DNA from: Microcaldota archaeon
GTDB lineage: Archaea; Micrarchaeota; Micrarchaeia; Micrarchaeales; CABMGC01
Reading direction: 5' to 3'
DNA: 43,360 nt
Assembly: GCA_023270055.1 (NCBI GenBank)
Contig: JAGDYB010000004.1
Coordinates: 1 to 43,360, forward strand
Part shown: one piece after another, positions 24,370-32,764 of the stretch
Layout: every line of letters begins with the position of its first letter
Position numbering within the stretch: position 1 is the stretch's first letter
Translations under genes and position numbers: made by a program
The notes under the pieces: generated by a model
Seen by the model: only the letters and a program-made list of their open reading frames with translations
The model's database searches: none
Told to the model about the DNA's origin: nothing

Positions 24370-25356
24370 TCAGATGCCGAAGTTTCCCCGCTTCTCCATG
24401 CCAAACCTTTCCACTATGTTTGCATAGGTAAGCATGTACACGCTGCTTTCATCAAGCCCAACGCCGTAAAGCGTGTCCAGAAGCCTGCCGTAAAGCTTCA
24501 GGCTTTGTATGCCGGACATGTATGGCGGTTTCGTTTTTTCGGCACGCGTGTGCGGCGCGTTGTCCGTTTCTATCCAGTCTATCATTGACTTTTTCAAGCA
24601 TGACATAAGCCCCCTTCTTGTTTTTTCATCGCGCAATGGCGGATTGACCTTGTACGCAAGCCCGTTGTAGCCGTGCATCTCGTTTGTAGACAGCAAAAGA
24701 TGGTGCGGCGTCGCGCCGCATGTTATGTTAAGCCTTCTCCTTGCCTTGTCTATTTCCGCCACGGCTTCGGGAGTTGAGACGTGCGCTATATGCAAGGTTC
24801 CGTTGAATCCCGCGTTGCTCGCAAACCTTATCTGATCCTTGACAGATTCCAGCTCGGCCCTTGGCGGCCTTGCCAGATTCCACGTATACGGTTTTTCTGG
24901 ATCCCATCTATTCATATCAAAGTATTTTTCCTTTTCGCAGTGCACCGCGACAATTCCTTCATATCCCGCTTCAGCAAGCGTTTCATAGACCATTTTTTGC
25001 CCTTCCTCATCTGCAATCGCAAGATCTCCGACGCTTTTTCCCGCAAACATCTTGAGCCCGACAACCTTCCTGTTTTTTGATGCAAGCCCGGCCACCTCCC
25101 TGATCTGTTTCTCGTCCTTTGTTATGCCTGCATAAAGATAATATGGCTCTAGAACACCCTCGCTTGCCGCGAGCCTGAGCCTTCTCTCTGCGAGCTTCTT
25201 TGACACTATTGGTGGGTTTGTGTTTGGCATGTCAAACACAGCGATAATGCCTTTTTTGGCAGCGAGTTCAACTGTGGATTTGATTGTTGCCTTGTAATCC
25301 TCACTCCAGTCCCTGCAGTGTACGTGCGGATCTATGTGCGGCATGTTGAATTTCAC
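24370..25356 (-). CDS. pyrC: Dihydroorotase, compact form
   Basis: A 328-residue metal-dependent amidohydrolase that closes carbamoyl-aspartate to dihydroorotate in pyrimidine synthesis. Metal ligands visible are DPHVHCRD (HxH), MFAGKS (the Lys expected to be carboxylated), AVHCE, HIAHVS and ETDNAPH. The protein begins straight at the HxH strand and ends soon after the barrel. It thus lacks the small beta-sandwich domain of class I enzymes and is close in size to class II enzymes. Start GTG 25356, preceded by AGGTAA; ATG 25344 is an alternative. It lies eight bases after pyrD. Confidence 0.9.
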   Translation of the reverse strand: MKFNMPHIDPHVHCRDWSEDYKATIKSTVELAAKKGIIAVFDMPNTNPPIVSKKLAERRLRLAASEGVLEPYYLYAGITKDEKQIREVAGLASKNRKVVGLKMFAGKSVGDLAIADEEGQKMVYETLAEAGYEGIVAVHCEKEKYFDMNRWDPEKPYTWNLARPPRAELESVKDQIRFASNAGFNGTLHIAHVSTPEAVAEIDKARRRLNITCGATPHHLLLSTNEMHGYNGLAYKVNPPLRDEKTRRGLMSCLKKSMIDWIETDNAPHTRAEKTKPPYMSGIQSLKLYGRLLDTLYGVGLDESSVYMLTYANIVERFGMEKRGNFGI

Positions 25357-25364
25357 AAAATTAC

Positions 25365-26531
25365 CTATCCATATTTTTCAAGAACTGTTTTCTGAAGCGT
25401 TTGCATGTCGGTGCCATCGGCCTTGAGCCTTTGCGAAACTCTTTTTTCTATCTCGCTGAGCAGGCCGAAGCCAAAATATACATATGGGGTAAATCCCTCT
25501 AGCATGTTTGCGCCTGCCTTGAAGGTTTCATAGGCATCATCGCCATCGTATATCCCGCCGCATGCAATGATCATTGCCTCAGGAAACTCCGATCTCATAT
25601 CCTTTACCGCCCTGAGCCTGTATTCCCTTAGCGCCTTTCCGCTTATCCCGGCGGATTCGTATCCCCAGCTTTCGGTATTTATGTTTTCGCGCCCGACTTT
25701 CTTGGTGTTCACGACCACCACTCCATCGCCCCCGTTTTCTATAAAGCTGCGCACGAGGCTAATAGTGTTTTCTTTGTCGGCTTCCTCGTAGGGCCATATC
25801 TTTACCATCTTAAGCTTCTCCTTTGCGTATCTGTTCATGAGCTCAGCGGTCTTCGCGAACATGTCGTTGTTTCTAAGCTGGGTGAGCAAGCTTGTGTTCG
25901 GAGATGCTGGGTTCCATACGAATCCGTCTGCATACCTGCCCAATGAACTTATCAGCGTTTCCATCTCATTCAATGCACGGTCAGCACCCTCTTCGGGATC
26001 CGGCAGGCCACAAACGCTAACGTATACCGGTGCCGAGCCGCCCTTTTTCCTGTATTCAATAATTCTTTCCTGAAAGAAGCGCAGTCCCTTGCTGGGAAAT
26101 CCTTCGGCATTGTATACGTTGAGATTGGTCTCGTCGGCCATAAGCCGCGGCTTTGGATTGCCATCCCTGCTGTTCACTAGCACGGTTCCAGGCTCCAGAA
26201 AGCCGAAAAAATAGGAAAGGGGCAGCATCGCAATTCCATCCTTGTCAAGACCTGCGGCAGTACCGAACGGCGCGAATCTTTTACCCTTGACAGTTATCTC
26301 TATAGATTTCTTGCGCCCCATGAGCTTCGATGCATATCTTAGCGCTTTCGCATTTTCTCCCAGCAGCCGCAATGTGTTCTCATGCACGGTTTCCACATCC
26401 TGAAAATGCTGGTACAGTATAGGCCGCACTTCGTTTTTGAATATTTTTGTTGAGAACAAGCCCCTAAACATCTTGTATTTTTCCGCAATTGAAAGCTCCT
26501 TGCTGCTCTTTTCCTTGCGAACCTCGAGCAT
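25365..26531 (-). CDS. pyrD: Dihydroorotate dehydrogenase, class 2-like
   Basis: A 388-residue FMN enzyme that oxidises dihydroorotate to orotate. The N-terminal helical extension (about residues 1-75) and FGTAAGLDKDG at the barrel start are typical of quinone-linked class 2 enzymes. The active-site loop reads NPASPNTSLL, keeping the second serine of the usual N-x-S-S-P-N-T. GGDGVVVVNTKK and ACGGIYDGDDAYETFKAGANMLE form the FMN phosphate site. It is first gene of a pyrD-pyrC operon. AT-rich promoter sequence lies at about 26543-26568. Confidence 0.92.
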   Translation of the reverse strand: MLEVRKEKSSKELSIAEKYKMFRGLFSTKIFKNEVRPILYQHFQDVETVHENTLRLLGENAKALRYASKLMGRKKSIEITVKGKRFAPFGTAAGLDKDGIAMLPLSYFFGFLEPGTVLVNSRDGNPKPRLMADETNLNVYNAEGFPSKGLRFFQERIIEYRKKGGSAPVYVSVCGLPDPEEGADRALNEMETLISSLGRYADGFVWNPASPNTSLLTQLRNNDMFAKTAELMNRYAKEKLKMVKIWPYEEADKENTISLVRSFIENGGDGVVVVNTKKVGRENINTESWGYESAGISGKALREYRLRAVKDMRSEFPEAMIIACGGIYDGDDAYETFKAGANMLEGFTPYVYFGFGLLSEIEKRVSQRLKADGTDMQTLQKTVLEKYG

Positions 26532-26663
26532 TGTATCGCTAATTAAATATATTCTACAAATAAAAATCTTGTCATGCGCCTATGCGAGCGCGACGCAAAA
26601 TGCAATGGCAACATATTTAATATTTGACGCGTATTTTTCAAGCAGAACAAAGGGTATGTGCAC

Positions 26664-27401
26664 ATGAAAGTACAATCTGCAGTTGAATTTATGCTTACCT
26701 ATGCATGGGCATTTATAATAATAGCCATATTCGTAGCAGTTGTTTTCCTTATAGTTGGCTCAAAAAACGTTTCGAGCTATACTCCATCATCTTGCTACAT
26801 AGAACCTTTGATCCCGTGCTCAACCGCGATACTTATGACAAATACTTCCTCATCCAACTCGGCATTCATAGTGAGCTTTTATAACGATCTTGGCACCCCA
26901 ATTGTTTTTTCCGGCAGCTCACTAAACGTTACACCATCATTGAATGGCAATCACTATTATGGCACTTGCTATCCTGCCAATGCGCCGATGGGTGCGCAGA
27001 TTGTGTGCAGCGCGATTCTTGCTGGCTATGCGCCATCAATAGGCTCGCAGCTTAACTCCATATTTACGATAACTTACAAAATATGCTCTCCGGCATGCTC
27101 ATCATACAACACTTCCGGCTACACAACAATAATATCGACAAAATACGCCAGCATACTTGACAGCGTTACCCTGATGACAAACACGAGCACCGGCTATGTC
27201 GTGGTAAGCGGCGTGCCATACCCAAGCAACACGCTTGTCGATTTCATAAGCGGCGTCAGATACAACGTTTCAGCAGTGCCGCCAAAGGGTGGCGTTTTCA
27301 GCGGATGGAGCGAGACGGGAAATGTGTTTGTAACAGGCAGCTCGCAGAATACGGCAGCATATGCAACCGGCAATGGCATTCTCACGGCAGACTTCAAATG
27401 A
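26664..27401 (+). CDS. Type IV pilin-like secreted protein
   Basis: A 245-residue protein starting MKVQSAVEFMLTYAW, which fits the archaeal class III (QxxxE) prepilin motif QSAVEFML with a three-residue leader, followed by one hydrophobic helix (about residues 15-37). The exterior part is Ser/Thr/Asn-rich with four or more Cys (SSCYIEPLIPCS, GTCYPA, KICSPACS). It ends in a domain resembling divergent InlB-type B repeats (SAVPPKGGVFSGW...TADF). It is probably processed by an archaeal prepilin peptidase and assembled or anchored at the surface. The start is ATG 26664 with AAAGGG upstream. A secretion ATPase that could serve it lies at 5566-6882. Confidence 0.85.
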   Translation: MKVQSAVEFMLTYAWAFIIIAIFVAVVFLIVGSKNVSSYTPSSCYIEPLIPCSTAILMTNTSSSNSAFIVSFYNDLGTPIVFSGSSLNVTPSLNGNHYYGTCYPANAPMGAQIVCSAILAGYAPSIGSQLNSIFTITYKICSPACSSYNTSGYTTIISTKYASILDSVTLMTNTSTGYVVVSGVPYPSNTLVDFISGVRYNVSAVPPKGGVFSGWSETGNVFVTGSSQNTAAYATGNGILTADFK

Positions 27402-27553
27402 TTCTTAATCGGCGAAAATATGTGCACGGCAAAAAGGCAAAAGAATATAAAGAATCAATGAAAATGAAAAAGGGAAAAATAAAAATCACGGATTGAAGGC
27501 AAGCGGGTGATTGTATCAGACTTGCGGACGCAACAACGATTTTCAGGACTGCA

Positions 27554-28078
27554 ATGGTTTTCCTGGTAGCATACATGATATTCGTAAAGTACAGCCCGCT
27601 TCTCACTATTTCCCTTATAATAATAATGTTCCTTCTTGATGCAGTTGATGGATACATTGCGAAGCACATAGACAAGAAGTCGAGTCCATTCGGGCCCAGG
27701 ATCGATGTTGCCGGCGACAGGATAACAGAATACACCTTCTGGGTGATCTTCACATACCTTAACATAATACCTCTTTTCGTCATACTGCTCGTCATAATAA
27801 GGCATTCCGTTGCTGATGCTTTTATGGGCTTCAAGGGAACATCTTCGAAGCTGAAGACTTCGTTTGCAAGGGCCGTTTACGGTTCGGGCATAGGCAGAGG
27901 TGGCGTTGGTGTGGTGAAGGTGATAACTTTTTCATATCTTGCTCTTGTCTACATGACAAACTATCAATACCCAATACTTGTTGGCTACGCACTTACAGCG
28001 ATTCTTGTAGTGTACATACTTCTGCGCGGCGCCGCAGAAGTTTACGAAAGCATCGAAAGCAGCAAGGGAAAGCAGTGA
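27554..28078 (+). CDS. CDP-alcohol phosphatidyltransferase, 5' end uncertain
   Basis: A 174-residue membrane enzyme from ATG 27554. The family motif D-x2-D-G-x2-A...G-x3-D-x3-D is complete: DAVDGYIAKHIDKKSSPFG then PRIDVAGDRITE. It joins a CDP-activated lipid to an alcohol in phospholipid synthesis; the exact alcohol cannot be told. About four further TM segments follow. The 13 codons before the ATG read IRLADATTIFRTA, which matches the family's normal N-terminus, yet no ATG, GTG or TTG lies in that frame between the stop at 27494-27496 and 27554. The real gene therefore probably begins upstream by a rare start or has lost a base. Confidence 0.85.
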   Translation: MVFLVAYMIFVKYSPLLTISLIIIMFLLDAVDGYIAKHIDKKSSPFGPRIDVAGDRITEYTFWVIFTYLNIIPLFVILLVIIRHSVADAFMGFKGTSSKLKTSFARAVYGSGIGRGGVGVVKVITFSYLALVYMTNYQYPILVGYALTAILVVYILLRGAAEVYESIESSKGKQ

Positions 28079-28109
28079 GCGCTCGTTTCGCCGCATTTCA
28101 AGACAAAAG

Positions 28110-28118
28110 AATTTAAAC
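28110..28118 (+). promoter_or_regulatory. TATA box of the gatDE operon
   Basis: AATTTAAAC, preceded by an A-rich stretch, is centred 26 bases before the gatD ATG at 28140, giving a leaderless message. Confidence 0.55.
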
Positions 28119-28139
28119 TTCTATATCCTATCCTTTATC

Positions 28140-29468
28140 ATGTATTCAAAAAACGTTGAAGACGTTTTCAAAAGCAAGAGCATAAAAACCGGCGACATAA
28201 TAAAGGTGAAGGCCGCAGTCGGCAGCTTTGAAGGTATGCTAATGCCGCGCTCCGAGCTTGGAGATGGCGACATAATTGTGCTCAAGCTCGACAATGGCTA
28301 CAACATAGGCATAAGGTTTGGAGAAGGTGCCTCAATCGAAAAGATACGTGATGGTCCAATGCCCGCTGCTGCAAGCATGCCAAGCGGCAGCAGCCATAAT
28401 CCTAATCTACCAAAGGTCGCGCTCATATATACTGGGGGTACCATAGGAAGCAAGATAGACTATGCAACCGGTGGAGTGTACATGCTCACAAAGCCCGAGG
28501 AGCTCATGGCCGAGGTTCCAGAGCTCGCCGGCATAGCAAACATAGAAATAAGGCATTTGATGAGCATGGCAAGCGAGGACATGGGCAGCGCGGAATGGAA
28601 GGCAATAGCGGCAGAGGTTTTCAAGGCGGCAAGCGAAGGCGCAAGGGGCATAGTGGTAACAATAGGTACAGACACGATGCACTACGCTTCTGCAGCTCTC
28701 AGCTTCATGCTCAAGGACCTCCGCATACCGGTGATCCTTACTGGTGCGCAGCGCAGTTCCGACAGGGGTTCAAGCGACGCCTTTACCAACCTCATATGTG
28801 CGGTTCAGCTGGCAGCAAAATCGGAAATAGGCGAAGTGGGCATATGCATGCATGCGAACAGCTCAGACAACTACTGCTCGTTCATAAGGGGGACTAAAGC
28901 AAGGAAGATGCACACCTCAAGCAGGGATGCATTTAGACCGATAAACAGCAAGCCACTTGCGAGAGTTTATCCGGAAGGCAACATCGAATACTACAGCCAG
29001 TACCGGAAAGTGGCAGACATCGGCGACGCAAAACCGATTCTTGGTTTTGAGGACAAGGTGGCTCTGATAAAAACACATCCAAATCTTGATCCTAATGTGC
29101 TCGATTATTATGTAAACGAGGGATACAAGGGTATAATACTTGAAGGCACAGGCCTTGGTCATGTGCCTACGTTCACTTCAGATCCAAAGCGCTCTTGGCT
29201 TGAGCACGTCAAAAACGCAATAAGCAAAGGCGTGGTTGTCGGCATGACCTCCCAATGCATATACGGCAGGGTCAACACGAACGTCTACAGGACGCTGCGG
29301 CTGCTCAGCGCCGCGGGCGTCGTATACTGCGAGGACATGACTCCGGAAACAGCATACGTGAAGCTTGGGTTCCTGCTTGCGAACTATCCAGGCAAGGCGG
29401 GCGAGATGCTAAACAAGAACATGGTCGGTGAAATAAACGAAAAGACTGAAATAGACTGGCTGGTGTGA
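28140..29468 (+). CDS. gatD: Glutamyl-tRNA(Gln) amidotransferase subunit D
   Basis: A 442-residue asparaginase-like subunit that releases ammonia from Gln or Asn for the archaeal GatDE pathway, converting Glu-tRNA(Gln) to Gln-tRNA(Gln). An N-terminal barrel (about residues 1-90) precedes the asparaginase core. The core has IYTGGTIGSKIDY (first catalytic Thr), TIGTDTMHYASAALSFML (second Thr and Asp), and SSDRGSSDAFTN. Length is normal. gatE starts four bases after its stop. This shows that the organism makes Gln-tRNA indirectly. Confidence 0.96.
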   Translation: MYSKNVEDVFKSKSIKTGDIIKVKAAVGSFEGMLMPRSELGDGDIIVLKLDNGYNIGIRFGEGASIEKIRDGPMPAAASMPSGSSHNPNLPKVALIYTGGTIGSKIDYATGGVYMLTKPEELMAEVPELAGIANIEIRHLMSMASEDMGSAEWKAIAAEVFKAASEGARGIVVTIGTDTMHYASAALSFMLKDLRIPVILTGAQRSSDRGSSDAFTNLICAVQLAAKSEIGEVGICMHANSSDNYCSFIRGTKARKMHTSSRDAFRPINSKPLARVYPEGNIEYYSQYRKVADIGDAKPILGFEDKVALIKTHPNLDPNVLDYYVNEGYKGIILEGTGLGHVPTFTSDPKRSWLEHVKNAISKGVVVGMTSQCIYGRVNTNVYRTLRLLSAAGVVYCEDMTPETAYVKLGFLLANYPGKAGEMLNKNMVGEINEKTEIDWLV

Positions 29469-29472
29469 TGAT

Positions 29473-31326
29473 ATGGTAGCAGGGAAGGAAGGCAGGGAGT
29501 ATTACAGGTCAATCGGATTCAAGTGCGGGTTGGAGATACACCAGCGCCTGCTTACAAAAACGAAGCTCTTCTGCCCGTGCGATGCATCGCTTGATTCGGG
29601 CTGGCCTATCGCGAAAATATACAGAAGGCAAAAGGCAGTGGTTGGCGAGCTTGGCAAAATGGATCTTGCAACGGAATTCGAGAGCAGCAAGCGACGCATG
29701 TTCATCTACAGCGCGTTCAGAAACACCTCCTGCATGGTCGACGTGGACGAGGAGCCGCCTCATGCTGTCAACAGCGAGGCTCTCGAAATAGCATTGCTTA
29801 TTGCATCTGCATTCGATGCGGAGGTGCCTGACGAGATAGAACCTATGAGAAAGGAGGTTGTAGACGGGAGCGATCCGTCCGCATTCCAAAGGACGATGGA
29901 AATAGGCTTCAACGGCCACATAGATGTCGGGGGCAGAAAGATAAGCATACCATTCATATCCCTTGAGGAGGAATCTGCAGGCATACAGGAGTCTACGCAG
30001 GAGTTCGTGGTCTACGATGTCAGCAGGCTTGGCATACCACTCATAGAAATAGACACGCTGCCGGAGATAGAGACTCCGGAGGAGGCGAAGGAGGCTGCAT
30101 ACAGGATAGGCTTGCTTCTGAGGCTTACGGGAAAGGTCCAAAGGGGCATAGGCACCATAAGGCAAGACGTTAACATTTCAATAGCAGGAGGCGCGCGCGT
30201 GGAGCTGAAAGGCTTCCAGGAGCTCGACATAATGGACAAGGTGATAAGGAACGAGATCGAGCGCCAGCTTAAGCTTATAGAAATAAAAAAGCAGCTCGAG
30301 GAGAGGAAGGCAAAAGTGCACGAGCCCGTGGACGTAACTGCGCTATTCAGCTCGACTAGATCAAAGATAATAAGCGAGAATTCGAAGGGCGGAAAGGTGC
30401 TGGGCATAAGGCTCGAGGGATTCAAAGGTCTGATTGGCACCGAAATAAATCCGAACAGGAGGCTGGGCACGGAGATAAGCGAATACGCTAGGCTTGCGGG
30501 CGTGCGCGGCATAATACACAGCGACGAGGATCTTGATTCCTACGGGTTTTCCACGGAGGAAATAGGTGCGCTGAAAAAAACGCTTGCGATCGGAGAGAAA
30601 GACGGATTCATGCTGATAGCAGGCAAGGCCGGAATTGTCGAGGATGCGGCAAGGTTTGCCGAAATCAGGGCGAGGCTTGCGATAAGCGAAGTGCCAAAGG
30701 AAACAAGGGTTGTTGACTCGAAGACGCTAACTACAAGGTTCCTGCGCCCGCTGCCAGGAAAGGAAAGAATGTATCCGGAGACGGACATAAAGCCGATATT
30801 GGTCGACAGGAAGTACTATCTGTCGCTCAAGCACATGGCGCCTGACATAGAAAGGGAAAGAGAGAAGCTAGCGAAGGAAATAGGCAACAAGCAGCTTGCC
30901 GACCAGCTTCTCGGTTCGCAGTCGATGACGCTTTACCGCAAAATATTATCTGAGACAGGCGCCGATCCGGTCACAATCGCATCTTTCATTCTCGAGAAAA
31001 TGAAAGAGCTCAGGAGGGGAGGCATAGATGTGGACCGCCTGAGCGACGAACTGCTCGTGTACATATTCAAGCTTTTCAAGGAGGGAAAGATAACAAGGAA
31101 TGGCATATACGAGATCGCGAAGAGGCTTCCAAAGGACAAGGAATCTGTGGATTCAATAATAGAGTCCGAGAAGCTGCGCAGGCTTAGCGACAGCGAACTG
31201 CTAAGCATAGTCAGGCCGCTCGCCAAGCTTGGCAAGGAAAAGATAATAAGGGAGGTAATGTCAAAATACCGTCTCAATGTAGACGGCGATTCGCTGATTG
31301 CGATTATTGACAAGGTGGTTGGGTGA
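29473..31326 (+). CDS. gatE: Glutamyl-tRNA(Gln) amidotransferase subunit E
   Basis: A 617-residue GatB-family subunit that phosphorylates and amidates the glutamate on tRNA(Gln). It has GFKCGLEIHQRL (kinase-site signature), a Cys pair LFCPCD, EPPHAVN, VYDVSRLGIPLIEIDTLPEI and GTIRQDVNISI. The archaeal-specific AspRS-like insertion follows mid-protein, then the helical and tail domains that bind tRNA. It is translated from ATG 29473 after GatD. Its TGA overlaps the next gene's GTG (GTGA). Confidence 0.96.
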   Translation: MVAGKEGREYYRSIGFKCGLEIHQRLLTKTKLFCPCDASLDSGWPIAKIYRRQKAVVGELGKMDLATEFESSKRRMFIYSAFRNTSCMVDVDEEPPHAVNSEALEIALLIASAFDAEVPDEIEPMRKEVVDGSDPSAFQRTMEIGFNGHIDVGGRKISIPFISLEEESAGIQESTQEFVVYDVSRLGIPLIEIDTLPEIETPEEAKEAAYRIGLLLRLTGKVQRGIGTIRQDVNISIAGGARVELKGFQELDIMDKVIRNEIERQLKLIEIKKQLEERKAKVHEPVDVTALFSSTRSKIISENSKGGKVLGIRLEGFKGLIGTEINPNRRLGTEISEYARLAGVRGIIHSDEDLDSYGFSTEEIGALKKTLAIGEKDGFMLIAGKAGIVEDAARFAEIRARLAISEVPKETRVVDSKTLTTRFLRPLPGKERMYPETDIKPILVDRKYYLSLKHMAPDIEREREKLAKEIGNKQLADQLLGSQSMTLYRKILSETGADPVTIASFILEKMKELRRGGIDVDRLSDELLVYIFKLFKEGKITRNGIYEIAKRLPKDKESVDSIIESEKLRRLSDSELLSIVRPLAKLGKEKIIREVMSKYRLNVDGDSLIAIIDKVVG

Positions 31327-32015
31327 AATATGAGATAGTTGGAAATTCAATGCAATCAGTACGCGTCATCATGGACGAAAACGAAAAGATATTCGCCGAT
31401 TCTGGCAAGCTTTTGCACAAGAGCGCGAACGTGGTAATGACTCCAAGGATGGTTGGTGGCATCGTCGGGGCCATAGAGAGGAAGTTCACTGGAGCTACCG
31501 GCCTTCTGACCGAGTTCCAAGCGGAGAAAGGCAGCGGTTCCGTTTCCCTGTCTGGAGTTATGCCTGGAAAAATAGTGACGCTTGAGCTTGGAGAGGGCGA
31601 CGAGTTTGTGGCGGAGCATTTTGCATTTCTCGCCGCGCAGAGCTCGGTGAAATTCACGATGCAAACTGTAGGGCTCGGGCCAGCCTTTTTCGGCGGCGCC
31701 GGACTAGTACTGCAGAAGTTCGTGGGGCCTGGCATACTGTTTCTCCACATAACAGGAGACGTAATAGAATACAACCTTGACGGCACCGAACCCATAGAGG
31801 TAGATCCGGGGCACATCGCAGCATTCTCATCCACGCTGGAGTACAAGATAAGATTTGTTGACAACATAAGAACCGCTATGTTTGGCGGCGTTGGGCTGTT
31901 CCTTGCGACATTCACCGGCAAGGGCAGGCTCATAATGCACACGATATCAAGGTTCAAGCTTTCCTCAGAGATGTACATAGAGGGCTACCAGCAGAATCCG
32001 TCGATGCACAAGTGA
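31323..32015 (+). CDS. AIM24 / TIGR00266 family protein
   Basis: A 230-residue, all-beta protein with the AIM24 features: YEIVGNSMQSVRVIMDENEKIFADSG near the start, glycine-rich strands (GKIVTLELGEGDEFVAEH, GLGPAFFGGAGLVLQKF), and a C-terminal mirror image (FVDNIRTAMFGGVGLFLATFTGKGRLIMHT). The family is widespread in prokaryotes, and its yeast mitochondrial namesake supports inner-membrane organisation; the archaeal role is unknown. The start is GTG 31323 in a four-base GTGA overlap with gatE and preceded by AAGGTGG, so it is coupled to gatDE. Confidence 0.88.
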   Translation: MKYEIVGNSMQSVRVIMDENEKIFADSGKLLHKSANVVMTPRMVGGIVGAIERKFTGATGLLTEFQAEKGSGSVSLSGVMPGKIVTLELGEGDEFVAEHFAFLAAQSSVKFTMQTVGLGPAFFGGAGLVLQKFVGPGILFLHITGDVIEYNLDGTEPIEVDPGHIAAFSSTLEYKIRFVDNIRTAMFGGVGLFLATFTGKGRLIMHTISRFKLSSEMYIEGYQQNPSMHK

Positions 32016-32083
32016 ACGCTTCAGATGCAGACCGCATATTATCAAATTCAGTAAAAACATCCCTAAGCGGCGCCTGAAAGCAT

Positions 32084-32764
32084 TCAGCCCATCGGGCTAA
32101 TGTCAGGATAACCCCTCACCATTTCTATCCCCATTTTAATATAATAGTCGAAATCCTTATTCTGCACCGATTCAATGAATACCTTCTTCAGCTTGTTCTG
32201 CAGCTCCACAATCTGCGGATAGTTGTGGTTTGTGTAATATTCGGTATTTTGCCAAAATCCTTTCACATCTTCAGTCAATGAAGTTAATGCAAAAGCTGCA
32301 ATTTCTGCCAATGCCCATACCTGCCCATCGGTCAATCTTTCGTTGCTATAGTGCCTTCTGTAAATTTCAAAGTAGTGCGATAAAATAATTTCGTGCGCAG
32401 TTATCCTTCGCATCAGATATGGGTCCTCGTTATAAATCCTTAGTATCCTAGGTCCATGTCCCCAGTTTGATGCACCTCTAATTGCTATGGACAAAACGCA
32501 CTCGTACCGCGGATAGAACCAGCCGTAGCCAGTAATTTTTTCTACGTAATCGGAAAATCTATCGCCTATTTCGTCCCATGACTCCTGGTAATCGTCTTGT
32601 TTCAATTTCATTGCAGCGATTTCCGTTTTATACCTGCTTTCCAGAAAACCGCGCGTCATGTTTTCGTACTGTTTTAAACCTGCTTTCTTGAGGCTAAGTA
32701 TTGTTTGAATGTCATATTCCTTGTCTATAATAAAATAGAGCTTCAAGGAAGCACCATTTGTCAC
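32084..32764 (-). CDS. Unrecognised protein with a HEx4H motif, coupled to a membrane regulator
   Basis: A 226-residue soluble protein. A conserved-looking core holds YGWFYPRYECVLSIA, GASNWGHGPRILRIY, then TAHEIILSHYFEIY, followed after about 20 residues by VWALAEIAAFAL. The order (edge strand, helix with His-Glu-x4-His, then a downstream Glu in a helix) recalls metalloproteases. The spacing is not the canonical HExxH, so no enzyme class is claimed. No signal peptide or TM is seen. The start is GTG 32764 in a GTGA overlap with the upstream regulator; the open frame to 32977 lies inside that gene. Two sampled 60-base lines count 35% and 38% GC, against 43% in a gatE line, hinting at transfer. 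Confidence 0.75.
   Translation of the reverse strand: MTNGASLKLYFIIDKEYDIQTILSLKKAGLKQYENMTRGFLESRYKTEIAAMKLKQDDYQESWDEIGDRFSDYVEKITGYGWFYPRYECVLSIAIRGASNWGHGPRILRIYNEDPYLMRRITAHEIILSHYFEIYRRHYSNERLTDGQVWALAEIAAFALTSLTEDVKGFWQNTEYYTNHNYPQIVELQNKLKKVFIESVQNKDFDYYIKMGIEMVRGYPDISPMG

Noticed and set aside
32370-32420. Zinc metalloprotease call from the His-Glu motif
   Set aside because: The spacing is HEx4H, not HExxH; without a family match the enzyme name would be invented.
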